Origin: an uncultured Sunxiuqinia sp.
Lineage (GTDB): Bacteria > Bacteroidota > Bacteroidia > Bacteroidales > Prolixibacteraceae
Assembly: GCF_947495665.1 (NCBI RefSeq)
Contig: NZ_CANLZV010000001.1
Location: 62,001 to 126,000 of the forward strand
Length of the DNA stretch: 64,000 bases
Direction of reading: 5' to 3'
In this document: positions 26,960-35,920 of the stretch, piece by piece
Layout: each line of letters begins with the position of its first letter
Numbering within the stretch: the first letter of the stretch is position 1
Made by a program: the position numbers and the translations under genes
The notes under the pieces: generated by a model
Told to the model about the DNA's origin: nothing
Database searches by the model: none
The model's input: only the letters and a program-made list of their open reading frames with translations

Positions 26960-27682
26960 TCAATGACAGCAGCTTTCTTCCATAACCCGCTCTGCCGGTA
27001 CCAGTTTTTCGGCTTTGGGGCTCACGTAAGGAATGCCCAGTGACAAGCCACGAAGAATGAAGAGAATTCCCAACAGCACAATAAAGTAGGGAACCACGCG
27101 CCGCATGCCAGTGCGTAAGCGTCCACTAATCATGTTTCCGGTTAGCGATAAAAGCAGCATCATGGGGATGGTACCCAGACCAAATAAAACCATGAACAAG
27201 GCTCCGGAGAACAGTTGGTTGGTGTTGATGGCTCCGGCAATGGCCACGTAAACCAAGCCGCAGGGAAGTAGCCCATTGAGCAGGCCAATGCTAAACAACG
27301 ATTGGAACGAATGGTTGGCAAACAGCTGACGTAATTTTGAAATCAGTCGTCCGGCATAACCTGTAAATAGATTGTTCAGGCTGATGCGTTGTTTAAAGAA
27401 ATAAGGGAAAAGTACGCTTAAAATCATGACAATCCCCAGCAGGATTGATGTCCATTGTTGGAAGCCGGCCAGCTGAATTCCTTGGCCCAATAAGCCGAAA
27501 AGTAAACCTAAAACGGCGTAGGTCAGCGTTCGTCCCAAGTTGTAAAGTAGGCTGCCCATAACTTTAGCTGTCGGTTTGTGGCTTTTTAAAGGCAGGGCTA
27601 CGGCAATAGGACCACACATGCCAATACAGTGAAAACTGCCGATTAGTCCAATGGTTAGCGGGGTTATCAAATCAAACATCAT
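26960..27682 (-). CDS. TauE/SafE-family (DsbD-like) membrane protein of the cbb3 cluster
   Basis: 240 residues, six membrane segments with the pattern GLIGSFHCIGMCGPIAVALP (Cys in HCIGMCG) and GLLNGLLPCGLVYVAIAG, typical of the sulphite exporter/heavy-metal-associated family found next to ccoGH in Bacteroidota and Proteobacteria. The last residues are EESCCH, a soft-metal-binding-like tail. A role in copper supply to the cbb3 oxidase is likely by context but unproven. It overlaps ccoH by four bases (ATGA). Confidence 0.85.
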   Translation of the reverse strand: MMFDLITPLTIGLIGSFHCIGMCGPIAVALPLKSHKPTAKVMGSLLYNLGRTLTYAVLGLLFGLLGQGIQLAGFQQWTSILLGIVMILSVLFPYFFKQRISLNNLFTGYAGRLISKLRQLFANHSFQSLFSIGLLNGLLPCGLVYVAIAGAINTNQLFSGALFMVLFGLGTIPMMLLLSLTGNMISGRLRTGMRRVVPYFIVLLGILFILRGLSLGIPYVSPKAEKLVPAERVMEESCCH

Positions 27683-28128
27683 GGCACTTGAATTTCCAGT
27701 TCCTGAAAGTAAGGCTTTTCATTGGCCGTCCAATCCAGCTTGACAATGTATCGGCCTTTGGGCAGTTTCTTGATTGAAACGGATTGACTCAGCTGCTCAT
27801 CCAACTTGAGGGGAAGGCTCAGGTCATTATTTTCACTCATTGGGCTGTAAAAGTGAATGGTGCCCTCGAGCAGTTCATGCTTGAATAGTTGAGGAAAATT
27901 GATTTGAACAGCATGGGCCGATTGAACCAATTTCACTCGTTCGGTCAGTTTGTTGACATTTTGAATCTTGTCAATTTGTGCTTGATAATTAACGGATTTT
28001 TGGTAGTAATCGTCTTCTACCAGGTAATAATCTTGCCTGACGGCAATCGAAACCAGGTAAACCATACCCGACATCATAATCAGCAGCGCGATGGCAATTC
28101 CTGTTCCCCAATTTATTTTTAGTTTCAT
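27679..28128 (-). CDS. ccoH: cbb3 oxidase accessory protein CcoH/FixH
   Basis: 149 residues from the ATG at 28128; an upstream start at 28191 overlaps ccoG by 56 bases and adds a tail not seen in the family. One membrane anchor near 8-28, then YYLVEDDYYQKSVNYQAQID, the FixH signature, and a periplasmic beta domain. CcoH helps assemble the cbb3 oxidase and acts with the copper ATPase CcoI. It lies 7 bases after ccoG. Confidence 0.88.
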   Translation of the reverse strand: MKLKINWGTGIAIALLIMMSGMVYLVSIAVRQDYYLVEDDYYQKSVNYQAQIDKIQNVNKLTERVKLVQSAHAVQINFPQLFKHELLEGTIHFYSPMSENNDLSLPLKLDEQLSQSVSIKKLPKGRYIVKLDWTANEKPYFQELEIQVP

Positions 28129-28135
28129 ATGCGTT

Positions 28136-29551
28136 TCATTTTTTATAGTCCAAAGCATTTGGTCCGACAAAAGTTGTCCGGATCGTTTCAATCAACTCGC
28201 CATTTTCATAAACCCCAATGCTTAAGTGGGTGTTGGAGCTTTTCACGTCTTCCTTTTTCAGGATAATCATCAGGTTGCGTTTGGCAACTTCGCCCACGTC
28301 GACATTGAGTTCATCGCCCAATACTTTCAATTCACCTTCAGGATCCAGTAGTTCAAGCTGAACCGAAGCGGCCTGGTTGGTTTTATTCAGCATTTGCACG
28401 TTGTAGAGGTTGCTGTAGGCATCGGCTCCATATTCCTGAAACATGCTGCCTTGCATGCGGGTGATGGTTGTCTCAATATCGCCCCGGGTGATGAATGAAT
28501 AGCTTAGCACACCCAGTAAAAGAGCCAGCACTACCGAATAGGCAATAGCCCGTACGTTAAGCACATGTTTTTTACCTTCTGAAATGGATTGTTCCGAAGC
28601 GTAACGGATTAAGCCTTTGGGTTTGTTGATGGTGTACATAACCGAGTTGCAGGCATCAATACAGGCCGTACAGTTGATGCATTCCATTTGGGTGCCATTA
28701 CGAATATCAATTCCGGTAGGGCACACATCCACACAGCGTTTGCAATCAATGCAGTCGCCTTTATCTTCATTGTGACCCCGTCCGCGCGGTTCGCCACGAA
28801 TGTAATCGTAGGCAACAACGATGGAGTTATTGTCGAGCATTACACCTTGCAAACGGCCGTAGGGACATACCAGGGTGCAAACTTGTTCGCGAAACCAGGC
28901 AAACACAAAATAGTGCATCCCGGTAAAGGCCAGCACGACAATCAGGGGCGTAATACTGGTTTCCGGCAGTAGACCAAAATAGGCCTGCACTGCAGGATAG
29001 CCAACCAGGTAAGACCAAAAGGTGAGGATGGTCCAGAAGGAAATGAACAGAAAAAGGGCATGTTTGATTATTCGTTTGATAAACTTTTCCGGGGTCATTT
29101 CCTGTTGGGCCAGCACTTGTTGTTTGCGGCGGTCCCCGTCAATCAGGTATTCAATGGGGCGGTACAAAAACTCCATAAAAACGGTTTGCGGACAGACCCA
29201 TCCACAAAATATTCGCCCGTAAACTACCGTGAATAAGATGACAAAAACAAGCAGCGTAATAAACGAGAGGACCAGCAAATGAAAATCTTGCGGGTAAAAG
29301 GTATTCCCAAAAAGAATGAACTTGCGCTGAATGAAATTCAGCAAAATGAGCGGTTCGCCTTTTAAGGTCAGATGAGGGGCCAGGTAAAAAAACAGCAGCA
29401 GCGTATAAGCAACAATTCGACGATAATTGTAAAATTTGCCTTTGGGCATTTTGGGGAAAAGCCAAACACGTTTTCCTTCGCTGTCAACTGTTGGCATTTG
29501 GTCGCGAAAGCTGGCCTGTTGCTTGTCTGCGTTTTTCATTTCAGGACTCAT
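28136..29551 (-). CDS. ccoG: cbb3 oxidase accessory ferredoxin-like protein CcoG
   Basis: 471 residues. About five membrane segments in the N-terminal half, with CGWVCPQTVF (about 131-140) and VCPYGRLQG. Two 4Fe-4S clusters: CIDCKRCVDVCP (about 264-275) and CINCTACIDACN (about 290-301). A C-terminal immunoglobulin-like domain follows a further membrane segment. CcoG reduces Cu(II) to Cu(I) for cbb3 maturation in other species. It follows ccoP after 26 bases. Confidence 0.95.
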   Translation of the reverse strand: MSPEMKNADKQQASFRDQMPTVDSEGKRVWLFPKMPKGKFYNYRRIVAYTLLLFFYLAPHLTLKGEPLILLNFIQRKFILFGNTFYPQDFHLLVLSFITLLVFVILFTVVYGRIFCGWVCPQTVFMEFLYRPIEYLIDGDRRKQQVLAQQEMTPEKFIKRIIKHALFLFISFWTILTFWSYLVGYPAVQAYFGLLPETSITPLIVVLAFTGMHYFVFAWFREQVCTLVCPYGRLQGVMLDNNSIVVAYDYIRGEPRGRGHNEDKGDCIDCKRCVDVCPTGIDIRNGTQMECINCTACIDACNSVMYTINKPKGLIRYASEQSISEGKKHVLNVRAIAYSVVLALLLGVLSYSFITRGDIETTITRMQGSMFQEYGADAYSNLYNVQMLNKTNQAASVQLELLDPEGELKVLGDELNVDVGEVAKRNLMIILKKEDVKSSNTHLSIGVYENGELIETIRTTFVGPNALDYKK

Positions 29552-29577
29552 CGTTGCCTCCTTTTTAATTCTCCAAA

Positions 29578-30213
29578 CTAACTTGCAGTTTCTTCTTCTG
29601 ACTCCGGCACGTATTTTTCGCCCTCCGGTGCTTTCTGGTTGGGCGGATTGGTGCCTTGCAGACTCTGAATGTAAGTAATAACATCCTGAATTTGGTTTTC
29701 TGTCAGGATGTTTTTGTATGAGATCATCCCTTTTTCAATAACTCCGGTGGTAATCACCTCGTGCATGTTGTCGCGCGATCCACCATGAATCCAGTATTCA
29801 TCGGTAAAGTTGGGACCAACCAGGCCTTCTCCGAATTTGCCATGACAAACCGAACAAATTTTCGAAAAAGTAGCTTGTCCGCTGGCCATAATTTCCTCTT
29901 GGGTTCGAATGACGGGAGCAGCCGTTTCATCTTCTTCGGCAGCTTCCTCATCTTCAATAAAAGCGGCCATCTCATTTTGATATTCCTTGGCCTGAATGAT
30001 ATTCTCATCTTCAAAAACGAAGACCAGGGTGAGGTATGAAGCTGCAAAAATGATGCTGCCGTAAAACAAGTATTTTAACCAAGGGGGGAGCTGGTTGTCC
30101 AGTTCCCGTATTCCGTCAAATTCATGCCCTGCAAGTAACTTTTCATTGGTGAAGTCATCATATTCGTGTTGCGAATTTGCCTGATCCTGTTTTTTGTCGT
30201 CTATCGTGCTCAT
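29578..30213 (-). CDS. ccoP: cbb3 oxidase subunit III CcoP, single-haem form
   Basis: 211 residues. An N-terminal FixP-type segment (GIRELDNQLPPWLKYLFYGS, about 35-54) leads into one membrane helix, then a Glu-rich linker (about 85-98) and one cytochrome c domain with CSVCH at 120-124. Canonical CcoP is a dihaem protein; here only one CxxCH is present. The domain ends with NQIQDVITYIQSLQG, a usual end for class I cytochromes. It accepts electrons for CcoO. Gap to the ccoQ-like gene is 21 bases. Confidence 0.93.
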   Translation of the reverse strand: MSTIDDKKQDQANSQHEYDDFTNEKLLAGHEFDGIRELDNQLPPWLKYLFYGSIIFAASYLTLVFVFEDENIIQAKEYQNEMAAFIEDEEAAEEDETAAPVIRTQEEIMASGQATFSKICSVCHGKFGEGLVGPNFTDEYWIHGGSRDNMHEVITTGVIEKGMISYKNILTENQIQDVITYIQSLQGTNPPNQKAPEGEKYVPESEEETAS

Positions 30214-30234
30214 AAGATTAAATAATAGTTTAGG

Positions 30235-30414
30235 CTACTCCTGGTTCGTAATGAATTCATCTTCCAGCGGAATCTCACTAAGTTTCCGAACCCGCAGTTT
30301 ATCCATTCGGATCGTATGAATAGTGATCAGAATGAAAAATATAAAGAAGATCAGAAAGCCAATGATGGCGTAGAGTTCAACTCCAATAATGCTTTGTAAG
30401 TGTTCTTTTATCAT
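30235..30414 (-). CDS. ccoQ: CcoQ-like small cbb3 oxidase subunit
   Basis: A 59-residue reading frame found by translating the gap: it begins MIKEHLQSIIGVELYAIIG and ends DEFITNQE, with one membrane helix at about 12-33 followed by a basic then acidic tail. ATG at 30414 is three bases after the ccoNO stop, and the stop TAG lies at 30235-30237. Position between ccoNO and ccoP, size and one-helix topology match CcoQ/FixQ. Sequence similarity to Proteobacterial CcoQ is weak by eye, so the name rests mostly on context. Confidence 0.78.
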   Translation of the reverse strand: MIKEHLQSIIGVELYAIIGFLIFFIFFILITIHTIRMDKLRVRKLSEIPLEDEFITNQE

Positions 30415-30417
30415 GAC

Positions 30418-32574
30418 CTATTCCTCCTCCGTTTCTGGTTCTTCCTGGGGTTTCATGATGTCGGTTCCCAAACGCTGCATGTAGGCAATCAAGGCAATGA
30501 TTTCCTTGGTGCTTTCGGTTTCAATACCGGCTTCGCGAAGGTTTTGAGCAATCTCTTCGGCTTGCTTCAGTAAGTCGTCATTGGCCTGATGCTCATAATT
30601 GTCAGGGTAGGGAACACCCAGCTTTTTCATGGCCCTGATTTTAGGAGCAGTCGATTTCAGGTTGATGTCCTTTTCAGCCAGCCAAGGGTACTTGGGCATA
30701 ATTGATTCTTCATTCATCTTTTGCGGATCGATGAAGTGGTTGTAATGCCAGGCGTTGGGTTTGTATATTCTTCCTGTTTTCACCCCTTCGCGTGCCAGGT
30801 CTGGCCCGGTACGTTTGGAGCCGAACTGGAATGGATGATCGTAGATGAACTCTCCGGCTTTGGAATATTCGCCGTAGCGCTCTGTTTCCGAACGGAAAGG
30901 ACGGATCATCTGGGAGTGACAGTTGTAACAGCCTTCACGAACGTAAATATCACGTCCTTGCAATTCCAGTGGCGTGTAGGGTTTTACACTGGAAATGATG
31001 GGGACATTGGAGTTGATGAGGTACGTTGGAATAATTTCGAACATCCCACCAATGAGGATAGCGATGGTGGAAAAAACCAGGAACCGGATGGGCTTGCGCT
31101 CCAAAAAGCTGTGCCAGCTTTCGGTTGATTTTTTGCCCACTGACTGGGTTTGCAGTGCCGGAGCTTCCACTTCTTCCTCTTTCACCAACTGACCTTGTTT
31201 GGCTGTTTTCACCACGTTGAAAATCAAAAGCAACATCCCCAATACGTACATGCCGCCTCCAAAGGCACGAATGGCATACATTGGGATTAACTGGGTTACA
31301 GTCTCCAGAAAGTTGGGGTAGGCCAGAAAACCTTCCGGCGTAAATTCTTTCCACATCAACGCCTGGGTTATTCCACCAATATAAAGCGGTACGGCGTAGA
31401 AGATGATGGCCAGCGTGGAAATCCAGAAATGGACATTGGCCAGTTTTGTTGAGTAGAGTTTGGTATTGTAAAGTCGGGGAATCAGCCAGTAAAGCATTCC
31501 AAAAGTGAGCATGCCGTTCCAGCCCAGTGCACCAATATGAACGTGTCCAACTGTCCAGTCGGTAAAGTGGCTGATGGCATTCACTGTTTTCAACGACAGC
31601 ATGGGGCCTTCAAAAGTGGCCATCCCGTAAGCGGTAATTCCTACCACAAACATCTTCAAAACCGGGTCTCGCCGCACTTTATCCCAGGCACCGCGCAAGG
31701 TCAGCAGACCGTTCATCATTCCACCCCAGCTTGGAGCAATCAGCATGATGGAGAAGGTGGTCCCCAATGCCTGAAGCCAGTCTGGCAGCGAGCTGTAAAG
31801 CAAGTGGTGCGGTCCGGCCCATATGTATATGAAAATGAGAGACCAAAAGTGGACGATGGATAGCTTATATGAATACACCGGACGGTTTGCGGCTTTCGGC
31901 ACAAAGTAGTACATCAGCCCTAGGAAAGGAGTAGTCAGGAAAAAGGCGACGGCATTGTGTCCGTACCACCATTGTACCAAGGCATCCTGAATACCGGCAT
32001 AAACCGGGTAACTTTTTAAAAGACTGTATGGAATTTCGATGGAGTTAACAACATGAAGCACGGCTACGGTAACCCAGGTGGCAATGTAAAACCAAATGGC
32101 CACGTAAATGTGGCTGACCCGTCTTTGGATAATGGTGCCAAACATGTTGATTCCGAAGATTACCCAAATTATGGTGATTGCCACGTCGATGGGCCACTCC
32201 AATTCGGCATATTCTTTTCCGGAGGTGTACCCGGCAAGCAGGGTAATGGCTCCGGCAATGATAATCAATTGCCATCCCCAGAAATGGATTTTCCCCAAGA
32301 GCTTGCTGTACATGTTTGTTTTGAGCAAGCGGGGCATTGAATAATAGACGGCGGTAAAAATGGCGTTACCTACAAAAGCAAAAATGACCGCATTGGTATG
32401 CACGGGTCTTGTTCTTCCGAAGGTGGTGTATTCCAGGCTGAAATTCATTTCCGGAATGAAAATCTGCAGGGCCACCAATAAGCCAACCAACATCCCTATA
32501 ACACCCCACACCATTGTTGCCACAGCAAAATCGCGTGTAATCTTGTTGTCATAGGTAAACTTCTGTAATTCCAT
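30418..32574 (-). CDS. ccoNO: cbb3 oxidase fused subunits I and II (CcoN-CcoO)
   Basis: 718 residues. The N-terminal part (about 1-460) is CcoN: twelve membrane segments, VHTNAVIFAFVGNAIF and HVHIGALGWNGMLTFG with haem and CuB ligands. The C-terminal part (about 490-715) is CcoO with a membrane anchor and CYNCH at 549-553, followed by RPFRSETERYGEYSKAGEF. Fusion of N and O is common in Bacteroidota. This high-affinity oxidase works at low oxygen and has its own assembly genes on both sides. ccoS lies 11 bases upstream. Confidence 0.96.
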   Translation of the reverse strand: MELQKFTYDNKITRDFAVATMVWGVIGMLVGLLVALQIFIPEMNFSLEYTTFGRTRPVHTNAVIFAFVGNAIFTAVYYSMPRLLKTNMYSKLLGKIHFWGWQLIIIAGAITLLAGYTSGKEYAELEWPIDVAITIIWVIFGINMFGTIIQRRVSHIYVAIWFYIATWVTVAVLHVVNSIEIPYSLLKSYPVYAGIQDALVQWWYGHNAVAFFLTTPFLGLMYYFVPKAANRPVYSYKLSIVHFWSLIFIYIWAGPHHLLYSSLPDWLQALGTTFSIMLIAPSWGGMMNGLLTLRGAWDKVRRDPVLKMFVVGITAYGMATFEGPMLSLKTVNAISHFTDWTVGHVHIGALGWNGMLTFGMLYWLIPRLYNTKLYSTKLANVHFWISTLAIIFYAVPLYIGGITQALMWKEFTPEGFLAYPNFLETVTQLIPMYAIRAFGGGMYVLGMLLLIFNVVKTAKQGQLVKEEEVEAPALQTQSVGKKSTESWHSFLERKPIRFLVFSTIAILIGGMFEIIPTYLINSNVPIISSVKPYTPLELQGRDIYVREGCYNCHSQMIRPFRSETERYGEYSKAGEFIYDHPFQFGSKRTGPDLAREGVKTGRIYKPNAWHYNHFIDPQKMNEESIMPKYPWLAEKDINLKSTAPKIRAMKKLGVPYPDNYEHQANDDLLKQAEEIAQNLREAGIETESTKEIIALIAYMQRLGTDIMKPQEEPETEEE

Positions 32575-32585
32575 ATAGCTATGAT

Positions 32586-32789
32586 TTATTTAGATTGCTT
32601 TTTTTGCGGCTTGTCCGTTGACAAGTCACTTTCGTTTTCTTCTTTTGGAGTTGGATCATCAAATAAAATGCGGACGGATGGAGTGTATGAATCGTCAAAC
32701 TGGCCGTTGCGCACGGCCCAGATAAAAGCCAGGAGAAAAGCAGATGCCACTAATATTCCAATAATAATTAATACAAATACTACTGACAT
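32586..32789 (-). CDS. ccoS: cbb3 oxidase assembly protein CcoS
   Basis: 67 residues. One membrane helix at about 4-26 followed by AFIWAVRNGQFDDSYTPSVR and LFDDPTPKEE, the CcoS signature. CcoS is needed to insert cofactors into CcoN. It starts the ccoS-ccoNO-ccoQ-ccoP-ccoGH run, after a 153-base gap from ccoI. Confidence 0.93.
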   Translation of the reverse strand: MSVVFVLIIIGILVASAFLLAFIWAVRNGQFDDSYTPSVRILFDDPTPKEENESDLSTDKPQKKQSK

Positions 32790-32835
32790 ACCTTTTTGTC
32801 TTAGTTAAAGATTTAGTTTTTTCTCTTTGCTTAAC

Positions 32836-32852
32836 TGTTGCGGGTCACAACA
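32836..32852. repeat. dyad in the ccoS promoter region
   Basis: TGTTG (32836-32840) and CAACA (32848-32852) flank 7 bases (CGGGTCA). The outline resembles a CRP/FNR-family half-site pair but the spacing differs from TTGAT-N4-ATCAA by one base. It sits 47 bases upstream of ccoS, in the only gap where this low-oxygen oxidase operon can have a promoter. Confidence 0.35.
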
Positions 32853-32942
32853 CGTATCCACAAATCAATTTCAAACAACAAGCCGGGGTGAACTTTGTTT
32901 CCTAAAATAAGCATTTTTTTTGAACAGTTTTTAACAATAAGC

Positions 32943-35420
32943 TTAAAGCCCTCTTTTCCTGACCATCAGGTTGACCGAGAACGTGGCAAAAGCAACGACT
33001 GTAACCGAACTTAGCGGCATTAGAATGGCTGCAACAATAGGGGACAAGTTGCCCTGAACAGCAAACGAAATCCCGACAATGTTGTAGAGGAAAGAGATTA
33101 AAAAAGCAAGCCGGACAATGGTCATACTTGTTTTTGTAAACTGGATAAAACGGTGCAACGAAGCAAACTTGTCGGCTTGCAAAATCGCATCGCAGGCTGG
33201 CGTGAAATTGTAAATGTTGTCGGCAATCACCAGCCCGACCTGGCTTTCGTTGAGGGCACCAGCATCGTTCAACCCATCACCAATCATCATGGCCGGCTGC
33301 CCGTTTTGCTGAAGTTGCTGAATGTAGTTGAGCTTGTCGGTGGGCGACTGGTTGAAATTAAGACGGGCATGATCCTTAAACAGGGGGACCAGGTTGTCAC
33401 GTTCCGACTCGTTGTCGCCACTAATCAAGTGCAACTCGTAGCTGGAATCCAGGTTTGAAATAGTATCCTGAAGTCCTTCACGGTAGCTGTTCTCAAACTG
33501 GAAATAGCCCAGTACCTGTTTCTCGATAAAGACCCAAACCTGTGTTTTCAGTTCCTTGTCGCCCGACTGGTCTCCGGTGACAAAATATTTGGAGCCCATG
33601 GTGATGGTTTTGTTGTTCACCTTGCCGGTAATTCCCAGGGATGGAATTTCCTTGAAATCGGCTACCTCCAGGGTTTTAGGCTCTTCCAGCGATTCGTAAA
33701 TCGTTTTGCTCAAGGGGTGGGTGGAGTGAAATGCCAGTGATTTGATCAGCTGTTGCTGTTCGTCAGTTAAAGTTTCTCCCTTAAATTCAATGCGGGAAGA
33801 CTGGGCATGCGTGATGGTTCCGGTTTTATCAAAAACTATGGTTTTGATCCGGTATAGTTTCTCAATGACTTCTGCATTTTTCAGGTAAAATCCCTTGCGG
33901 CCAAATTGGCGCATGGTACTACCAAAAGTAAACGGAATGGTGAGCGCCAAGGCACAGGGGCAGGCAATAATCAGAACCGAAGTAAAGGCAAAAAGTGCTT
34001 TTTCGGGGTTGGAAAAGTTCCAGTAAATGGCTGCACTTAAAGCGATGGTAATGATAATGACGGTGAAATACTGACTGACCTGGTTAATCGTATTGGCCAT
34101 GGGAGCTTCTTTGGCACGCTGTTGGCCTTCCTGGTTCCAAAGTTGGGTAAGATAGCTTTGTTCCACCTCTTTTTGAACTAAGAGCTCAATGGCACTGCCT
34201 TGCTGACGTCCTCCGGCGAAAACAAAATCTCCCGGGTTTTTACTAACGGGGATTGATTCACCCGTAACAAAACTGTAGTCAATGTTGGCGTTTCCTTTTT
34301 CAATGGTGGCATCAGCCGGAATTAGCTCCTGGTTGCGAACCAGAATCCGGTCGCCTGCCTTTAGCTCGTTCAGGGGGATGGTGGTGTTTCCGTCCGCATT
34401 TACTTTGGTCACCGCAACCGGGAAGTACGATTTGTAGTCGCGCTCAAAAGTGAGTGCTTCGTAAGTAATGCTTTGGTACCATTTGCCAATGAGCAGGAAG
34501 AAAACCAGTCCGGTTAGTGAGTCGAAGTAGCCAATTCCCTGGTCGGTAAGTATTTCATAGGAACTTTGAAGAAATAGCGTAACCAGTCCCAAGGCAATGG
34601 GCAAGTCGATACTGATAATTTTTTTGCGCAGGCTTTTGTAGGCCGACAAAAAGTAGTCGCTGGAACAGTAGAAAAGCACGGGGAGGCTTAACAGAAAACT
34701 GAGCCAACCGAAAACAACACGAAAGCCGGTTTCCAGGCTTTCGCTGCCGGGAAGATACTGCGGAAAGTGATACATCATGGCGTTCATGAAGCTGAAGCCG
34801 GCAATCCCAATTTTGACGAGCAAGGTTTTGCTGCTTTTTCCTTTTTCCGTCTTTTCCAGCGATTGTTGACTGATTTCGGGCACATAATGAATGGAGGCCA
34901 GCAGTTCAACCAGCTGGCGAAGACCTATTTCTTCATCCCGAAACGTGATGCTCACTTCCTTTTTGGGAAAATTGACCGAGGACTGAATGATGCCACGGTG
35001 AAGGGTATTCAGGTTTTCGAGCAGCCAGATGCAGGAAGCACAATGGATGGAGGGAATGAAAAAACGAACCTTTGAAACTCCCGCGTCGGAAAAGTCGAGC
35101 AGCCGGCTTTGAATTTCTTCTAAATCCAGGTAGGCAAATTTATCATCAGCGGGTAGCTGGTCGGTTTGTATTTTGATTCCCGGGGCGGTTTGTATTTGAT
35201 AATATTGCCCCATTTGGTTGTCATTCAGAAGCTGATAGACGGTTTGGCATCCCTGGCAACAAAAGGATTTGTCCTCCCACTGAATTGGCGCTGGTCCGCA
35301 ATCTTCTCCGCAGTGGATGCATGCTTGATGATCTTGTTTCAAGGCAAAAGTTTTTAGTCGTTGATTTAATTTATCAGTACAACACCGATCGGATTTAAAG
35401 GTTGCAAAAAAAACGGACAA
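32943..35420 (-). CDS. ccoI: copper-transporting P1B-type ATPase CcoI/FixI
   Basis: Up to 825 residues. N-terminal metal-binding block CIHCGEDCG and CCQGCQ (about 34-58), an HMA domain with CASC at 127-130, the membrane copper site CPC at 487-489 (ACPCALAL), phosphorylated Asp531 in DKTGTITH, and GDGLNDAGAL. It exports copper across the inner membrane for cbb3 assembly. The longest frame starts at TTG 35420; a TTG at 35342 (LKQDHQACIHC) would fit the usual short start and is a real alternative, as no ATG lies near. Confidence 0.93.
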   Translation of the reverse strand: MSVFFATFKSDRCCTDKLNQRLKTFALKQDHQACIHCGEDCGPAPIQWEDKSFCCQGCQTVYQLLNDNQMGQYYQIQTAPGIKIQTDQLPADDKFAYLDLEEIQSRLLDFSDAGVSKVRFFIPSIHCASCIWLLENLNTLHRGIIQSSVNFPKKEVSITFRDEEIGLRQLVELLASIHYVPEISQQSLEKTEKGKSSKTLLVKIGIAGFSFMNAMMYHFPQYLPGSESLETGFRVVFGWLSFLLSLPVLFYCSSDYFLSAYKSLRKKIISIDLPIALGLVTLFLQSSYEILTDQGIGYFDSLTGLVFFLLIGKWYQSITYEALTFERDYKSYFPVAVTKVNADGNTTIPLNELKAGDRILVRNQELIPADATIEKGNANIDYSFVTGESIPVSKNPGDFVFAGGRQQGSAIELLVQKEVEQSYLTQLWNQEGQQRAKEAPMANTINQVSQYFTVIIITIALSAAIYWNFSNPEKALFAFTSVLIIACPCALALTIPFTFGSTMRQFGRKGFYLKNAEVIEKLYRIKTIVFDKTGTITHAQSSRIEFKGETLTDEQQQLIKSLAFHSTHPLSKTIYESLEEPKTLEVADFKEIPSLGITGKVNNKTITMGSKYFVTGDQSGDKELKTQVWVFIEKQVLGYFQFENSYREGLQDTISNLDSSYELHLISGDNESERDNLVPLFKDHARLNFNQSPTDKLNYIQQLQQNGQPAMMIGDGLNDAGALNESQVGLVIADNIYNFTPACDAILQADKFASLHRFIQFTKTSMTIVRLAFLISFLYNIVGISFAVQGNLSPIVAAILMPLSSVTVVAFATFSVNLMVRKRGL

Positions 35421-35496
35421 TTGCTTGCTTGAGGAGCAAATGGCTCTGATTGGTTTTGGAATTTTATTTAAAGATCATAAGTTCGTTTAAAACCCA

Positions 35497-35518
35497 GTTG
35501 GCTGATGTTTTAGCCAAC
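35497..35518. repeat. hairpin-forming repeat between ccoI and the cyd operon
   Basis: GTTGGCT (35497-35503) and AGCCAAC (35512-35518) flank 8 bases. It lies between divergent oxidase operons, so it is more likely a control site or leader structure than a terminator. The rest of the 35421-35689 gap has no clear promoter match. Confidence 0.35.
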
Positions 35519-35689
35519 CGGTTCTTTTAAGTTTTTAACATACAGTGCTTTGTTGATTTAACGATAAAAAGGTATTTAAGTCATTAGTATGTGCGGACGA
35601 TTTCACTTTAATGAATTGAATAGGAACTTGTTTGACTTTTTGGTATTTTCGAAAGGTAATTCATTTGATGAACAAAATAGAATGCCGTT

Positions 35690-35914
35690 ATGTCGAAAAA
35701 CGAATGGCCCGGATTGTGGCGTTTTTATTACGATGGATTTAAAAATATGAGTCGATGGGGCCGTCAAGTCTGGCTGATCATCCTCATAAAAATCTTCATC
35801 CTTTTCTTTGTGTTGAAATTGTTTTTCTTCCCCAACTTCTTGAATGCCAATTTCGAAACAGATGAAGAGCGGGGAAATCATGTGTTGGAAAATTTAGTAG
35901 AACCGATTAAATAA
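35690..35914 (+). CDS. DUF4492 family protein, first gene of the cyd operon
   Basis: 74 residues. Polar N-terminus with WPGLWRFYYDGFKNMSRWGR, one membrane helix at about 28-50, short acidic tail. This matches DUF4492, a small protein family found just upstream of cydA in Bacteroidota. It begins 7 bases before cydA, so it is very probably part of the same transcript. A role as an assembly or accessory subunit of cytochrome bd is inferred from this constant position. Confidence 0.83.
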   Translation: MSKNEWPGLWRFYYDGFKNMSRWGRQVWLIILIKIFILFFVLKLFFFPNFLNANFETDEERGNHVLENLVEPIK

Positions 35915-35920
35915 AAGAGC

